Translations under genes and position numbers: made by a program
Part shown: positions 34,683-44,859 of the stretch, one piece after another
How positions within the stretch are numbered: position 1 is the first letter of the stretch
Layout: every line of letters begins with the position of its first letter
Notes under the pieces: generated by a model
Told to the model about the DNA's origin: nothing
The model's input: only the letters and a program-made list of their open reading frames with translations
Databases searched by the model: none
NCBI GenBank assembly: GCA_029560875.1
Contig: JAKQKB010000168.1
Coordinates: forward strand, 1-64,000
DNA length: 64,000 nucleotides
Reading direction: 5' to 3'
Origin: Bacteroidota bacterium
GTDB taxonomy: Bacteria; Bacteroidota; Bacteroidia; Bacteroidales; Tenuifilaceae

Positions 34683-34702
34683 TCCATCAGGAGGTAGTTG
34701 TA

Positions 34703-36496
34703 ATGGCAAAGTATAAAATGCATTTACTAGTTTGCGGAGGCACAGGTTGTAAGGCTTCTTCAAGCGATGCGATTGTAGAAATGTTGAAGAAAGAGGTGGC
34801 AGCAAATAACCTAGAGAATGATGTTCAGGTTATTTTAACTGGTTGCTTTGGTTTCTGCGAGAAGGGGCCTATTGTAAAGGTTCTTCCCGATAATACTTTC
34901 TACACTCAGGTTAAACCAGAAGATGCTTCTGAAATTGTTAAGGAGCACATTGTAAAAGGTCGTAAAGTAGCTCGTTTACTTTATACTGATCCTGCTAATA
35001 ATGAGCATGTTTCTGACTCGAAGCATATGGGATTCTACCGTAAGCAAATTCGTATTGCTTTACGTAACTGCGGTTTTATCAATCCAGAGAATATTGATGA
35101 GTATATAGCTCGCGATGGTTACCAAGCAATAGGGAAAGCTCTAGCCGAGTTAGATCCACAACAAACTATAGATATTATTAAGAAATCTGGTCTTCGCGGT
35201 CGTGGAGGTGGTGGTTTCCCAACAGGTTTAAAGTGGGAAATTGCTAGCAAGAACAAGGCTGATCAGAAATACGTTGTTTGTAATGCCGATGAAGGAGACC
35301 CGGGTGCGTTCATGGACCGTTCAATTCTTGAGGGTGATCCACACTCAGTTATTGAGGCTATGGCTATTTGCGGTTACTGTATTGGTGCTACAAAAGGTTT
35401 GGTTTATATCCGTGCTGAGTACCCACTTGCAATTCAACGTTTGAAAGTTGCTATTGGACAGGCTCGCGAATATGGACTACTAGGAAAAGATATTCTTGGC
35501 TCAGGGTTCGATTTCGATATTGAGCTACGTTACGGTGCTGGAGCTTTCGTTTGCGGAGAGGAAACTTCGTTGATTCACTCAATGGAAGGGTTGCGCGGCG
35601 AGCCTACCGTTAAGCCTCCATTCCCTGCGGAGAGCGGCTATCTTGGTAAACCAACCAACGTAAACAACGTTGAAACTTTTGCCAACGTGCCTGTAATTAT
35701 TCTTAAAGGTGCAGATTGGTACTCTTCAATTGGTACAGAGAAGTCTAAAGGAACAAAAGTGTTTGCGCTTGCCGGAAAAATCAATAACGTAGGTTTAATT
35801 GAGGTTCCAATGGGTATCACCCTTCGCGAGGTTATCTTCGAAATTGGTGGTGGTATTAAGAATGGTAAGAAATTTAAAGCAGTACAGACTGGTGGTCCAT
35901 CGGGTGGATGCTTAACCGAGAAACACTTAGATACTCCTATCGATTTTGACAACCTTATCGCTTCAGGCTCAATGATGGGTTCTGGTGGTATGATTGTTAT
36001 GGACGAGGACGACTGTATGGTTGCTGTAGCTAAATTCTACCTTGACTTTACTGTAGAGGAGAGTTGCGGAAAATGTTCGCCTTGCCGTATTGGTAACAAA
36101 CGTCTTTACGAGACACTTGAGAAGATTACAAAGGGCGAAGGAACAATGGAGGATTTAGATAGACTTCGCAACCTATCGCACGTTATTAAGGATACAGCAC
36201 TTTGTGGTTTAGGTCAAACTTCTCCTAATCCCGTTCTTTCTACATTAGATAACTTCTACGATGAGTATTTGGCTCACGTTAACGACAGGAAGTGCCCTGC
36301 TGGCCAGTGTAAGTCATTAATGCAGTATGTAATTGATGCTGAAGCTTGCGTTGGATGTACAGCATGTGCTCGTAACTGTCCTGTTAATGCAATCAGCGGT
36401 GAGCGTAAGAAACCTCATGAAATCGACACTGCAATTTGTATCAAGTGCGGTGCATGTATTGAGAAATGTAAATTCAATGCTATTAGCATTCAATAA
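34703..36496 (+). CDS. hydB: HydB: NAD-, FMN- and Fe-S-binding subunit of bifurcating-type [FeFe] hydrogenase
   Basis: 597 residues in three parts: N-terminal thioredoxin-like 2Fe-2S domain (CGGTGCKASS, GCFGFCEKGP), central NuoF domain (GLRGRGGGGFPTGLKW, CNADEGDPGAFMDR, FVCGEETSLIHSMEG, EESCGKCSPCRIG), and C-terminal ferredoxin domain (CVGCTACARNCP, CIKCGACIEKC). This is the full domain set of Thermotoga/Acetobacterium HydB. In those enzymes HydABC couples H2 to NAD and ferredoxin together; bifurcation here is inferred from the architecture. Confidence 0.94.
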   Translation: MAKYKMHLLVCGGTGCKASSSDAIVEMLKKEVAANNLENDVQVILTGCFGFCEKGPIVKVLPDNTFYTQVKPEDASEIVKEHIVKGRKVARLLYTDPANNEHVSDSKHMGFYRKQIRIALRNCGFINPENIDEYIARDGYQAIGKALAELDPQQTIDIIKKSGLRGRGGGGFPTGLKWEIASKNKADQKYVVCNADEGDPGAFMDRSILEGDPHSVIEAMAICGYCIGATKGLVYIRAEYPLAIQRLKVAIGQAREYGLLGKDILGSGFDFDIELRYGAGAFVCGEETSLIHSMEGLRGEPTVKPPFPAESGYLGKPTNVNNVETFANVPVIILKGADWYSSIGTEKSKGTKVFALAGKINNVGLIEVPMGITLREVIFEIGGGIKNGKKFKAVQTGGPSGGCLTEKHLDTPIDFDNLIASGSMMGSGGMIVMDEDDCMVAVAKFYLDFTVEESCGKCSPCRIGNKRLYETLEKITKGEGTMEDLDRLRNLSHVIKDTALCGLGQTSPNPVLSTLDNFYDEYLAHVNDRKCPAGQCKSLMQYVIDAEACVGCTACARNCPVNAISGERKKPHEIDTAICIKCGACIEKCKFNAISIQ

Positions 36497-36509
36497 TTAG
36501 GGGTGAACA

Positions 36510-38285
36510 ATGGAAACAGTAAAACTTACAATAGATAATAGAGAAATAGAAGTACCTAAGGGGACAACTATTTATAAAGCAGCTAAAAGTTTAGGAATTG
36601 ATATTCCTGTTCTTTGCTACATGGACTTACACGACCTTAAGGTTGAGAATAAACCTGCTGGCTGTAGAATTTGCGTGGTAGAGGTTGAAGGACGTAGAAA
36701 TCTTGCTCCTAGCTGCTCTACCGACTGTATGAATGGTATGGTGGTTAAAACACACACTACCCGCGTTATCAACGCTCGTCGTACAGTTATGGAGTTAATC
36801 CTTTCGGATCACCCAAAGGATTGCTTAACCTGCCCAAAGAGCGGTCATTGCGACCTTCAGGATATGGCAGTTCGTCTTGGAATTCGTGAGATTCCAGGTC
36901 AGGAATTTGCTGAAATGTCAACCTATAAGAAGGATTTTTCTCCTTCAATTATCCGCGATGTAGATAAGTGTATCATGTGCCGTCGTTGCGAAACTATGTG
37001 TAACGATGTTCAAACTGTAGGTGCACTTAGCGCTGTTAACCGCGGATTTATGTCGGTTGTGGCTCCTGCTTTTGAGCAAGACTTAGAAAAATCACCTTGT
37101 ACTTATTGCGGACAGTGTGTGGCTGTTTGTCCTACTGGCGCTTTAACAGAGGTTGACCATACTGCTAAAGTTATCCGTGCTTTATCTGATCCAACCAAGA
37201 CAGTCCTTGTACAAACAGCTCCTGCTGTTCGTGCTGCACTAGGTGAGGAGTTTGGAATGGAGCCAGGTACTCTGGTTACTGGTAAAATGGCTGCGGCTTT
37301 ACGCCAAATTGGTTTCGACTTTGTGTTTGACACTGATTTTGCTGCTGACCTTACCATTATGGAGGAAGGTACAGAGTTGCTAGACCGTTTAACCCGTCAC
37401 TTAAATGGCGATAAGAACGTTAAGTTACCTATTCTTACAAGTTGCTGCCCAGGTTGGGTGAACTTCTTTGAGAATAACTACAATGATATGCTTGATGTAC
37501 CTTCAACTGCAAAATCTCCACAGCAGATGTTTGGTGCAATTGCTAAATCATACTTTGCAGAGAAATTAGGTAAAAAACGTGAAGAGTTAGTAGTTGTATC
37601 AATTATGCCATGCTTGGCTAAGAAGTACGAGTGCCAACGCGATGAGTTCAAGCACGATAACAACCCAGATGTTGATTATTCTATCTCAACTCGCGAACTT
37701 GCTCACATGATTAAGTCGTTCAATATCAATTTTATTGATTTGGCCGATGAAGATTTTGACCGTCCATTGGGTGAGTCAACTGGTGCTGGGGTTATCTTTG
37801 GAGCAACTGGTGGTGTTATTGAGGCTGCTGTTCGTACTGCATATGAAGTTCAAACTGGTAAACCATTACCAAGATTAGACTTCACTGAACTTCGCGGTAT
37901 GGAAGGTATCCGTTCGGCTACTATCGATTTCAATGGTCTACCAGTTAACATAGGAATTGCACACGGTTTAGGAAATGCACGTAAACTTCTAGATGATGTA
38001 CGTGATGGTAAAGCAAACTACCATGCAATTGAAATCATGGCATGCCCTGGTGGATGTATTGGTGGTGGTGGTCAGCCTCTGCACCATGGCGATTCATCGA
38101 TAATTAAGGCTCGTATGGCCGCAATTTATCGTGAGGATGCAGGTAAGACTTTGCGTAAATCGCACGAAAACCCATACATCAAGCAATTGTATGAAGAGTT
38201 CTTGGGTAAACCAATGAGCGAGAAGGCACATCATCTGCTTCATACACATTACTTTAAGAAGGGTAATAAAGATATTTACATTTAA
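36510..38285 (+). CDS. hydA: HydA: canonical [FeFe] hydrogenase catalytic subunit
   Basis: 591 residues. Plant-type 2Fe-2S (CYMDLHD..CRICVVE), His/Cys cluster (HPKDCLTCPKSGHC), two 4Fe-4S (CIMCRRCETMC, CTYCGQCVAVCP), H-cluster domain with intact L1 TSCCPGW (Cys312, Cys313), L2 IMPCLAKKYE and L3 EIMACPGGCIGGGGQP, and the small-subunit-like C terminus. It lacks the extra C-terminal 2Fe-2S domain of Thermotoga HydA. It is a clear paralogue of the 28305 subunit, sharing order and most motifs. Between hydB and hydC with spacers of 13 and 17 bp. Confidence 0.95.
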   Translation: METVKLTIDNREIEVPKGTTIYKAAKSLGIDIPVLCYMDLHDLKVENKPAGCRICVVEVEGRRNLAPSCSTDCMNGMVVKTHTTRVINARRTVMELILSDHPKDCLTCPKSGHCDLQDMAVRLGIREIPGQEFAEMSTYKKDFSPSIIRDVDKCIMCRRCETMCNDVQTVGALSAVNRGFMSVVAPAFEQDLEKSPCTYCGQCVAVCPTGALTEVDHTAKVIRALSDPTKTVLVQTAPAVRAALGEEFGMEPGTLVTGKMAAALRQIGFDFVFDTDFAADLTIMEEGTELLDRLTRHLNGDKNVKLPILTSCCPGWVNFFENNYNDMLDVPSTAKSPQQMFGAIAKSYFAEKLGKKREELVVVSIMPCLAKKYECQRDEFKHDNNPDVDYSISTRELAHMIKSFNINFIDLADEDFDRPLGESTGAGVIFGATGGVIEAAVRTAYEVQTGKPLPRLDFTELRGMEGIRSATIDFNGLPVNIGIAHGLGNARKLLDDVRDGKANYHAIEIMACPGGCIGGGGQPLHHGDSSIIKARMAAIYREDAGKTLRKSHENPYIKQLYEEFLGKPMSEKAHHLLHTHYFKKGNKDIYI

Positions 38286-38302
38286 TTGAGGGAGGATAAA
38301 CA

Positions 38303-38788
38303 ATGTCACATATAAAAGTTGGGCTTAAGCCAGAGCAGATAAAAGCAATACAGGAGATCTGCAAATCGTTCAACAACGAACCAGGCGAGCTAATTAATGT
38401 TCTTCACAAAACACAAGGATACTTTGGTTATCTCCCTGCTGAAGTACAGGAAGTTATTGCTGCAAATCTTAACATTTCTGTTGCTAAGGTTTATGGCGTG
38501 GTAACATTCTACTCTTTCTTTACTATGATTCCAAAAGGTAAGCATCCTATCAGTGTTTGTACTGGTACTGCTTGCTATGTTCGTGGTGCTGAGAAAGTGC
38601 TAGACGAGTTCAAAAGAATCCTTGAGATTAAAGTTGGCGAAACTTCAGCCGATGGAAAATTCTCTCTAAGCTGCTTACGTTGCGTAGGTGCTTGCGGATT
38701 GGCTCCAGTGGTGCTAGTTGGCGAAAAAGTTTACGGTCGTGTTTCGCCCGATGGGGTTAAGGATATCATTAAGGAATATCAAGATTAA
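38303..38788 (+). CDS. hydC: HydC: NuoE-like [2Fe-2S] subunit of [FeFe] hydrogenase
   Basis: 161 residues with the NuoE fold: EPGELINVLHKTQGYFGYLP, AKVYGVVTFYSFF, and four cluster cysteines in CTGTACYVRGA and LRCVGACGLAP. Last gene of the Fd-hydB-hydA-hydC operon. Its start follows a GGGAGG sequence 8 bases upstream. Confidence 0.94.
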   Translation: MSHIKVGLKPEQIKAIQEICKSFNNEPGELINVLHKTQGYFGYLPAEVQEVIAANLNISVAKVYGVVTFYSFFTMIPKGKHPISVCTGTACYVRGAEKVLDEFKRILEIKVGETSADGKFSLSCLRCVGACGLAPVVLVGEKVYGRVSPDGVKDIIKEYQD

Positions 38789-38844
38789 TTTGATAAAGGG
38801 TAAATACCCGTTAACCTCGGGTATTAGTTTAGGTTGGTTAAGCG

Positions 38845-38876
38845 AAAAGGGTGCTGTTTTCACAGCACCCTTTTTA
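38845..38876. terminator. Bidirectional terminator between hydC and the chemoreceptor gene
   Basis: GGGTGCTGT (38849-38857) and ACAGCACCC (38862-38870) form a perfect 9-bp stem with TTTC loop, T-rich on the right and A-rich on the left, serving both converging genes. Confidence 0.85.
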
Positions 38877-38892
38877 TTGCGGTTATTTGCAA

Positions 38893-40971
38893 CTAGAAAT
38901 TCTCGTATTCCGATTCGTCGTTTTTCATTTTAAGGTTTATTCCTTTACCACTTGGTTTTGTTGGGTTTGGCTTAATTGGCTGTGGTTGTTTAACGATTTT
39001 CTTTTCTTGTGTAACTGTCGCTTTAGGTGTAGTTACAGTTGGTTTTATCGTTTTATGAGTTATGACTTTACCCTGTTCATCTACCTTGAAGAATGAAATC
39101 AAATCTTTAAGTTGCTCTGCTTGGCTGCTTAACTCCTCGGAGCTTGTTGCCAGTTCTTCGCTCGATGCTGCGTTTTGCTGTGTAACAAGATTTAGCTGTT
39201 GAAGAGCTACGTTTATTTGGTCGGTTCCGGAATTCTGTTCATTGCTTGCGGCAGATATTTCCTGCACTAGTTTGGCTGTTTTTTCAATTTCAGGGATTAA
39301 GCTACCCATTAACTCCGAAGCACTTTCGGTAATGTGTACACTCTTAGAGGCAAGGTCTACAATTTCGTCGGCAGCAACCTTGCTTCGCTCAGCAAGTTTA
39401 CGAACTTCAGCAGCCACAACTGCAAATCCGCGGCCATGTTCTCCAGCCCTTGCTGCTTCAACGGCAGCATTAAGCGCAAGTATGTTTGTTTGGAATGCAA
39501 TATCGTTGATGATGCTAATTTTGTCAGCTATATTTCGGATTGACGATAAGCTTTCCTGAGCAGCCATTCCCACTTTTTGAACACCCTGCGAAACATTTAT
39601 CGATATTTTTTCGGCTTGCTGCGAGTTTTCTGAATTCTGCTGTATGTTAGCCGCCATTTCCTCCATCGAACTGCTTACTTCCTCTGCGCTCGAAGCTTGT
39701 TCGCTAGCACCCTGTGAGAGTTGCATTGATGCTGAGCTAACCTCGTTACTTGCTGTGGAGATGCTATCGGCTCCAAGTTTAATGTTTTCTACTATGTCCT
39801 TCACCTTTGTAATCATATCGCGGAGCGACTGTGCTAACTGGCCAATCTCATCCTTTTGATATATATCGACAGTTGCAGTTAAATCGCCCTGTGCAACCTT
39901 AGTGGCGAATTCAACACCTTTCTTAATAGCCATCACTAACGATTGGACAATAGTTCTTAGAACAAGTATAACAAGTCCTACAGCAAGTAACGTAACAATA
40001 AGTAGCGTTATTCTTACTTGGTTAAGTATTTTGTTCATTTCGGCTTCGTAGAACGATACTGCCACAAATGCATCTATTGGTTCATAGTACTCTATGTACT
40101 GCACCTTGTTGGCTCCTTCCCACATGTATTCACTTCGCACAACTTGTCCGGTTTTATGCTCAAGCATAAACTTAAAGAACTCTTCATTGGAGATGTTAGT
40201 ACCCACACTTGTTGGATGAACAATTAGGTTTCCGTCTGCACCAACAATATAAGGGTATCCGCTATCAAAAAACTTTTTCTGGTTAAATAGGTTTTGTATA
40301 TGAGTTAAGTCTTTTTCAGGCATACCAACAAATAGCATCCCTTTAATTTCCCCATTAATCTTTATTGGCTCGTATGCGGTTAAGTACCAATCATCTACTA
40401 CCCAAGCTCGTCCTGTATAGGTTTGTCCTCTGTCAATTGCTTGAGCAACAGGACTGTCGGATGGGATGAATGTGCCAGATGCTCTGCTACCATCGGAATT
40501 CTTTACGTTGGTTGAAATTCGAATGTATCCTTGGGGGATTTTTTGAAAAATAGTAACGGCTTTAACATTCATTGCACTTATAGCATCAACAACGTCGAAA
40601 TTTCCATGAATTGTTTTACCTCCAAGTGTCCATTTTCTGGCGGATACCTTATTTACTGCTCCGCTCACTTGGTTTTTAGCATCGTATTCAACAAACTCGT
40701 TAGTTTCTCTCAATTCGCCCAATCTGTAAAAATAGTTATGGGCTAGGTTAAGGGATAGATTAACTTTTTCTTTGTTACCTTGGAATTCAATGTCAATAAC
40801 TTCAATTAAATCAGATACTTGTTCGGTCATTTGCTTGTCGGTTGATTCCTTTACCTGTCGTTGTATCATGTTGTTTGCAATTATTCCAAAAATTGCAAAA
40901 GCAAGCACAACAAACCCGCTCATTATAGCATTTAGGCGGATTCCAATTTTTATGTCATTTATCCATTTCAT
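38893..40971 (-). CDS. Methyl-accepting chemotaxis protein with double Cache sensor
   Basis: 692 residues: N-terminal membrane helix (about 13-33), a large periplasmic Cache3/Cache2-type sensor (about 35-315; [32 protein letters not shown]), second membrane helix (about 320-342), HAMP, and a signalling domain with the highly conserved hairpin tip [20 protein letters not shown]. The last 50 residues are a Lys/Pro/Thr-rich tail without a clear receptor pentapeptide. Cache domains usually bind small carboxylates or amino acids. No cheA or cheW lies nearby. Confidence 0.93.
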   Translation of the reverse strand: MKWINDIKIGIRLNAIMSGFVVLAFAIFGIIANNMIQRQVKESTDKQMTEQVSDLIEVIDIEFQGNKEKVNLSLNLAHNYFYRLGELRETNEFVEYDAKNQVSGAVNKVSARKWTLGGKTIHGNFDVVDAISAMNVKAVTIFQKIPQGYIRISTNVKNSDGSRASGTFIPSDSPVAQAIDRGQTYTGRAWVVDDWYLTAYEPIKINGEIKGMLFVGMPEKDLTHIQNLFNQKKFFDSGYPYIVGADGNLIVHPTSVGTNISNEEFFKFMLEHKTGQVVRSEYMWEGANKVQYIEYYEPIDAFVAVSFYEAEMNKILNQVRITLLIVTLLAVGLVILVLRTIVQSLVMAIKKGVEFATKVAQGDLTATVDIYQKDEIGQLAQSLRDMITKVKDIVENIKLGADSISTASNEVSSASMQLSQGASEQASSAEEVSSSMEEMAANIQQNSENSQQAEKISINVSQGVQKVGMAAQESLSSIRNIADKISIINDIAFQTNILALNAAVEAARAGEHGRGFAVVAAEVRKLAERSKVAADEIVDLASKSVHITESASELMGSLIPEIEKTAKLVQEISAASNEQNSGTDQINVALQQLNLVTQQNAASSEELATSSEELSSQAEQLKDLISFFKVDEQGKVITHKTIKPTVTTPKATVTQEKKIVKQPQPIKPNPTKPSGKGINLKMKNDESEYENF

Positions 40972-40999
40972 ATGGTTGATTATTTATGGTTTGTAATAC

Positions 41000-41395
41000 T
41001 TATATTTTACCGTAGTAATGTTTATTGCTCATTACGGAACGAATGGCCTTTTCGAGGTGAAGAAAAACATCATCCTTGTTTATATAACCCATCGCACCAG
41101 CTTCAATCATTGCTTTTAAATTTTCAAACTCGTTATGCATTGATATAGCTATGATTTTCAGGTAGGGGTAGTGAGTTTTTGCAATTTGATAAGTAGCCGT
41201 TATTCCATCCATTTCGGGCATTTTTATGTCCACCAGCGCAACATCAATGGCAGTTTCTTTGGCAAGCTTGATGAATTCAACTCCATTTTTTGCCTCGCCT
41301 ACAGCAACAAAATCAGGAATTTGCTCCAGGTAGAATCGTATAGCCTTACGGAATTCTTCGCTATCGTCAACTATTGCTATTCGGATTGATGCCAT
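41000..41395 (-). CDS. Single-domain response regulator (receiver only)
   Basis: 131 residues of CheY-type receiver: acidic pair IVDDSEEF, phospho-acceptor Asp56 in ALVDIKMPEMDG, Ser/Thr switch in IIAISMH and Lys in GYINKDD. The last 20 residues show no DNA-binding domain. It precedes the chemoreceptor gene on the same strand by 28 bp, so the pair is likely co-transcribed, and is divergent from the PAS kinase. The sequence of its receiver resembles NarL-type receivers more than CheY, so it may be a degraded NarL regulator. Confidence 0.88.
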   Translation of the reverse strand: MASIRIAIVDDSEEFRKAIRFYLEQIPDFVAVGEAKNGVEFIKLAKETAIDVALVDIKMPEMDGITATYQIAKTHYPYLKIIAISMHNEFENLKAMIEAGAMGYINKDDVFLHLEKAIRSVMSNKHYYGKI

Positions 41396-41504
41396 AATTC
41401 TTTTTTTACAAAATTACCCCTATGTAAAAACATGATTTATAGTTATTCTACTAATTGTTGTTGCGTTAAATACCCTTTTTTAATGTATATTTACCTATAC
41501 TCGG

Positions 41505-41522
41505 TTAGGTATTTTTACCTAA
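41505..41522. promoter_or_regulatory. Inverted repeat TTAGGTA-tttt-TACCTAA before the PAS kinase
   Basis: A perfect 7-bp inverted repeat ends 12 bp upstream of the kinase start codon. A further half-site (TTACCTA) lies at about 41491. It may be an operator or a hairpin over the translation start. Confidence 0.4.
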
Positions 41523-41534
41523 ATATTCTAGCGG

Positions 41535-43651
41535 ATGGCAAAGAAACAGAGCAATAAACTACATAAGGCTGAGAGCAATACTACCCTATTGCAGAATCCA
41601 TGGGATTTTGTTGAGACCTATCGTGCTTTGTATGAGAATGCAGCGGTTGCAATACTTTTACTTAAAGATGGTGTTTATGTGGATTGCAATAGAATGACAG
41701 AGGAGTTACTTGGTATTCCTAAGTCGGAAGTAATTGGTAAGTCTCCCTTTTCTTTTTCACCTAAATTCCAATTAGATGGGGTTGAATCGGAGGGGAGGAT
41801 TGAGCAAATTCTAAATCAGGTATATTCATCTGATTCACCAGTATCGTTTGAATGGTTAAATGTCCGATTCGATAATACATTCTTTATTTCTAGAGTTAAC
41901 TTAAATAAAATTGACATATCTGGTCAAATCTTCATACTGGTATTTATTTCTGATGTAACAGAATATAAAAGAAATATCAACGAATTAGACTTACACAAAA
42001 ACTATTTGGAGGGAGTTGTTGCTGAACGAAATCGTGAGCAGATAGAGTTGAACCAAAAATTGTCGCTTACGGTTGAGGAGTTAAATGCTACTAATTCAGA
42101 ACTGGAGTATATAAATAAAGAGTTAAATGAAACTGTTAAGAATCTTAATAGAGAGGTTCAAATAAGAAAGGAACTACATGATTTACTACTTTTAAATCAG
42201 GAGAAATTTAGAAGTTTTATAGACCAATCGTCCGATGGTGTTGCAATTGTTGATATTGAAGGACGAATTATTGAGTGGAATAACTCCATGTTTCATATTA
42301 CAGGTGTAAGTCATTCTGTAGCAGTTAAATCAAGTATATATGAATTAAACTATCAATTACTGCCACAGAGTAAAAGAAGCGACGATAATGTTGAATAATA
42401 AAAAATCAAATTTCGCAGTATATAACCAACTCAGAAAGCCAACAGGTTTTAAGGATTGAAGGTGAAATCCAGTTACAGACTAGTGAGAGTAAATTTATAT
42501 CTAGCGTTTTATTCCCAATTAAGTTGACTAAAGGTTACCTTATTGGCATGCTTACTCGTGATGTTACTAAGCAAAAGATAGTTGAAGCCGAACTGAAGCA
42601 GCATAAGGAGCACTTAGAGGAATTGGTAAAGCAAAAATCTAACGAGGTTGTAACGATTTCGGGGCTTTATCAAAAAATATTTAACCATACATCCGATGCT
42701 ATTGCAATTATTTCTGCGGATTTTAGATTAGTTGAAGCCAATCCAGCATTGCAGCGGATGCTGGGCGAAACAGATGAGAAATTGTATAGCGGTCATATTT
42801 TCGATAGCATTCCAGCAACTTACCATACAATAATCAAAAATTCTGTTGAATTACTTTTTAGTGGGAAATCAATAAACCCATTGGAGATTGAGATACAGAA
42901 CAAGAATGGGATTAAAATACCCGTAGAGCTTAGCGCGAACATAATTGATTATAATAACAGCGCAGCATTATTATCAATTATCCGAGATATTAGTGATAGA
43001 CGCGAAATGGAAAAGATGATTCTACTTACTACCATTGAGGCAGAGGAGAGAGAACGTAGGCGGTTGGCTGCTGATTTGCACGATGATATTGGCCCATTAC
43101 TAGCAAGTTTAAAAATGTACGTTTCGGTATTACAACAAAGACTTTTGAATACCTCAAATTCAGAGGTGCTTGACATTATTCAGAATTTAATAAAAAGTTC
43201 CATTGAAAATGTTAGAACTATATCCAATAATATTAGCCCGCATTTAATTGAACGATTCGGACTAATCCCCGCTGTTAAGGCCGAAATAGAAAATATAAAA
43301 ATGCTTGTTCCTGTCGATTTTACAACAAACGCATCAAACTATAAATTCGACAAACAGGTTGAGATAATTATTTATAGGATAATAAAGGAACTATTCAATA
43401 ACACTCTTAAATATGCCAAAGCCAAAAGAATAAGTCTTAATATTAATTATCACAAGTATAAACTTTACCTAAAATACAGCGATAATGGACTTGGGTTTGA
43501 TTTAGCAACTACTGTTTTGGATAAAAAATCGGGGCACGGATTGCCAAATATCGATAATCGGATAAAAAGCATAAATGGAAATTATTCCATAGAAACATCA
43601 CATGGAAACGGATTTATCTTTATATTAGATGTTCCTGTAAATTTAAGGTAG
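41535..43651 (+). pseudogene. PAS-domain sensor histidine kinase (NarX/DesK type), interrupted by a frameshift
   Basis: The first frame (41535-42398, 287 residues) has a PAS domain, a coiled coil and the start of a second PAS. It stops at TAA just after SKRSDDNVE. The reading continues in another frame from 42395 (IIKNQISQYITNSES and on), joining directly to a stretch that contains a PAC region, a third PAS domain (YQKIFNHTSDAIAIIS), HisKA_3 with LAADLHDDIGPLLASLKMYV, and an ATPase domain (KELFNNTLKYAKA, GHGLPNIDNRI). One missing base near 42395 explains both. No membrane segment. Partner of the NarL-type regulator 3 bp downstream. A sequencing error, a recent mutation, or two cooperating polypeptides are all possible. 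Confidence 0.85.
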
Positions 43652-43654
43652 TTT

Positions 43655-44284
43655 ATGGAGCAAATTCCTGCAATTATAGTAGATGACCATAAAATATTCC
43701 GCGAGAGTTTGACTTACGTTCTGGAAAGTCAGGCAAATATTAATGTTATTGCACAAGCCAATAATGGTCTGGAACTTTTATCTATTCTAAAACACACGAA
43801 ACCCGGCATTGTCCTTTTAGACATTGAAATGCCTGTTATGGATGGTGTTGAGGCTACCCGAGAAGCCATAAAACTTTATCCAGACCTGAAAATCCTTGTT
43901 CTGTCGATGCATAATGATGAAGAATTTTATAGTTCGATGATTGATTTGGGAGTTAAAGGTTTTATACTGAAGGAGTCCGATACCCAGGAAGTTATTAAAG
44001 CAGTTGATGAAATTGTAAAGGGTTCTTTATACTTTTCACAAGAACTACTCCTTGGACTATTAAAAAAGCGTAAGGATAATCTCTGCGTAGAATTAACCAC
44101 TAGGGAGCAGGAAGTGCTTGCGCTAATCGCTAAAGGTTTGTCGAATATTGAGATAGGCGAAAAACTATTCATCAGTGTGAGAACAGTGGAGAAGCATAGA
44201 GCCGAATTGCTCCTCAAAACTGAGTCAAAAAACTCAATTTCATTGGTGGTTTATGCCATCAAGAATGGTTTGGTAACCATATAG
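43655..44284 (+). CDS. NarL/LuxR-family response regulator
   Basis: 209 residues: receiver with acidic pair IIVDDHKIF, phospho-acceptor Asp56 in LLDIEMPVMDG and Lys in FILKESD, then a GerE helix-turn-helix (LTTREQEVLALIAKGLSNIE, VRTVEKHRAELLLKT). It starts 3 bp after the kinase reading frame and shares its strand, a normal HisKA_3/NarL pair. Targets are not evident. Confidence 0.93.
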   Translation: MEQIPAIIVDDHKIFRESLTYVLESQANINVIAQANNGLELLSILKHTKPGIVLLDIEMPVMDGVEATREAIKLYPDLKILVLSMHNDEEFYSSMIDLGVKGFILKESDTQEVIKAVDEIVKGSLYFSQELLLGLLKKRKDNLCVELTTREQEVLALIAKGLSNIEIGEKLFISVRTVEKHRAELLLKTESKNSISLVVYAIKNGLVTI

Positions 44285-44293
44285 ACCCTCGTT

Positions 44294-44692
44294 TTATTTC
44301 AGCATGCTTGCCGAAACAAAATCTAGGTAATTCTCGGCATGAGCACCGAATTTCTCAATCACCTCCTCAGATATTTTATAGGTGCATTGCTCACCCTCTT
44401 TGCTTGAGAATACTACGTGATGTTTTGCACCGTTTTGGTCAAGCATTATTATCGATGCTAAATTTTCAACTCCCTTTACTGAGAGCGAAGCATGACAAAT
44501 TGGGCAGAAAAAATCAACTCTTTCGCCTGCATCAATTAGGTAAGAAGGGTGCATCTTATAGGTGTAATTTCCCAGTGTTGGGCTAAGGAGAAGCAATCCA
44601 CCTACATTATTCCTATTCCTAATATTGAAAATTACATTTTCGCCAACACTCAGATACCCTGAGCACTTTGGACATAAGAAATCGGTTTTCAT
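44294..44692 (-). CDS. Zinc-ribbon-like hypothetical protein
   Basis: 132 residues from ATG 44692, preceded by GGAGGTAAAGCC. A longer upstream reading has no family support. Two Cys pairs, FLCPKCSGYL near the start and FCPICHASL in the middle, suggest zinc ribbons. The C-terminal half (HHVVFSSKEGEQCTYKISEE) has no recognised domain. No signal peptide. Convergent with the NarL-type regulator, 9 bp apart. Function unknown. Confidence 0.72.
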   Translation of the reverse strand: MKTDFLCPKCSGYLSVGENVIFNIRNRNNVGGLLLLSPTLGNYTYKMHPSYLIDAGERVDFFCPICHASLSVKGVENLASIIMLDQNGAKHHVVFSSKEGEQCTYKISEEVIEKFGAHAENYLDFVSASMLK

Positions 44693-44859
44693 GGCTTTAC
44701 CTCCTATGTTGGTTGGTATTATATTATTCGTTTTTTGTGTGTTTTTGTTACCTTTTACTCTAACAAAAAAAAATATTTTTAATGGTTCGCAAGTTTGATT
44801 AAACCTTGGTGTCATATTGATGTTTAATTAAGTGTTGTAACAAGTAATTACTAAATAAT

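Noticed and set aside
42390..42400. Programmed -1 frameshift in the PAS kinase
   Set aside because: No X-XXY-YYZ slippery sequence precedes the stop, and the required slip over GAA is unfavourable; a base loss is simpler.
44751..44776. TGTTA...TAACA pair upstream of the TonB receptor as a sixth operator site
   Set aside because: The spacing is 10 bases, not 6, and the sequence lies within the reading upstream of the zinc-ribbon gene; not the same motif.
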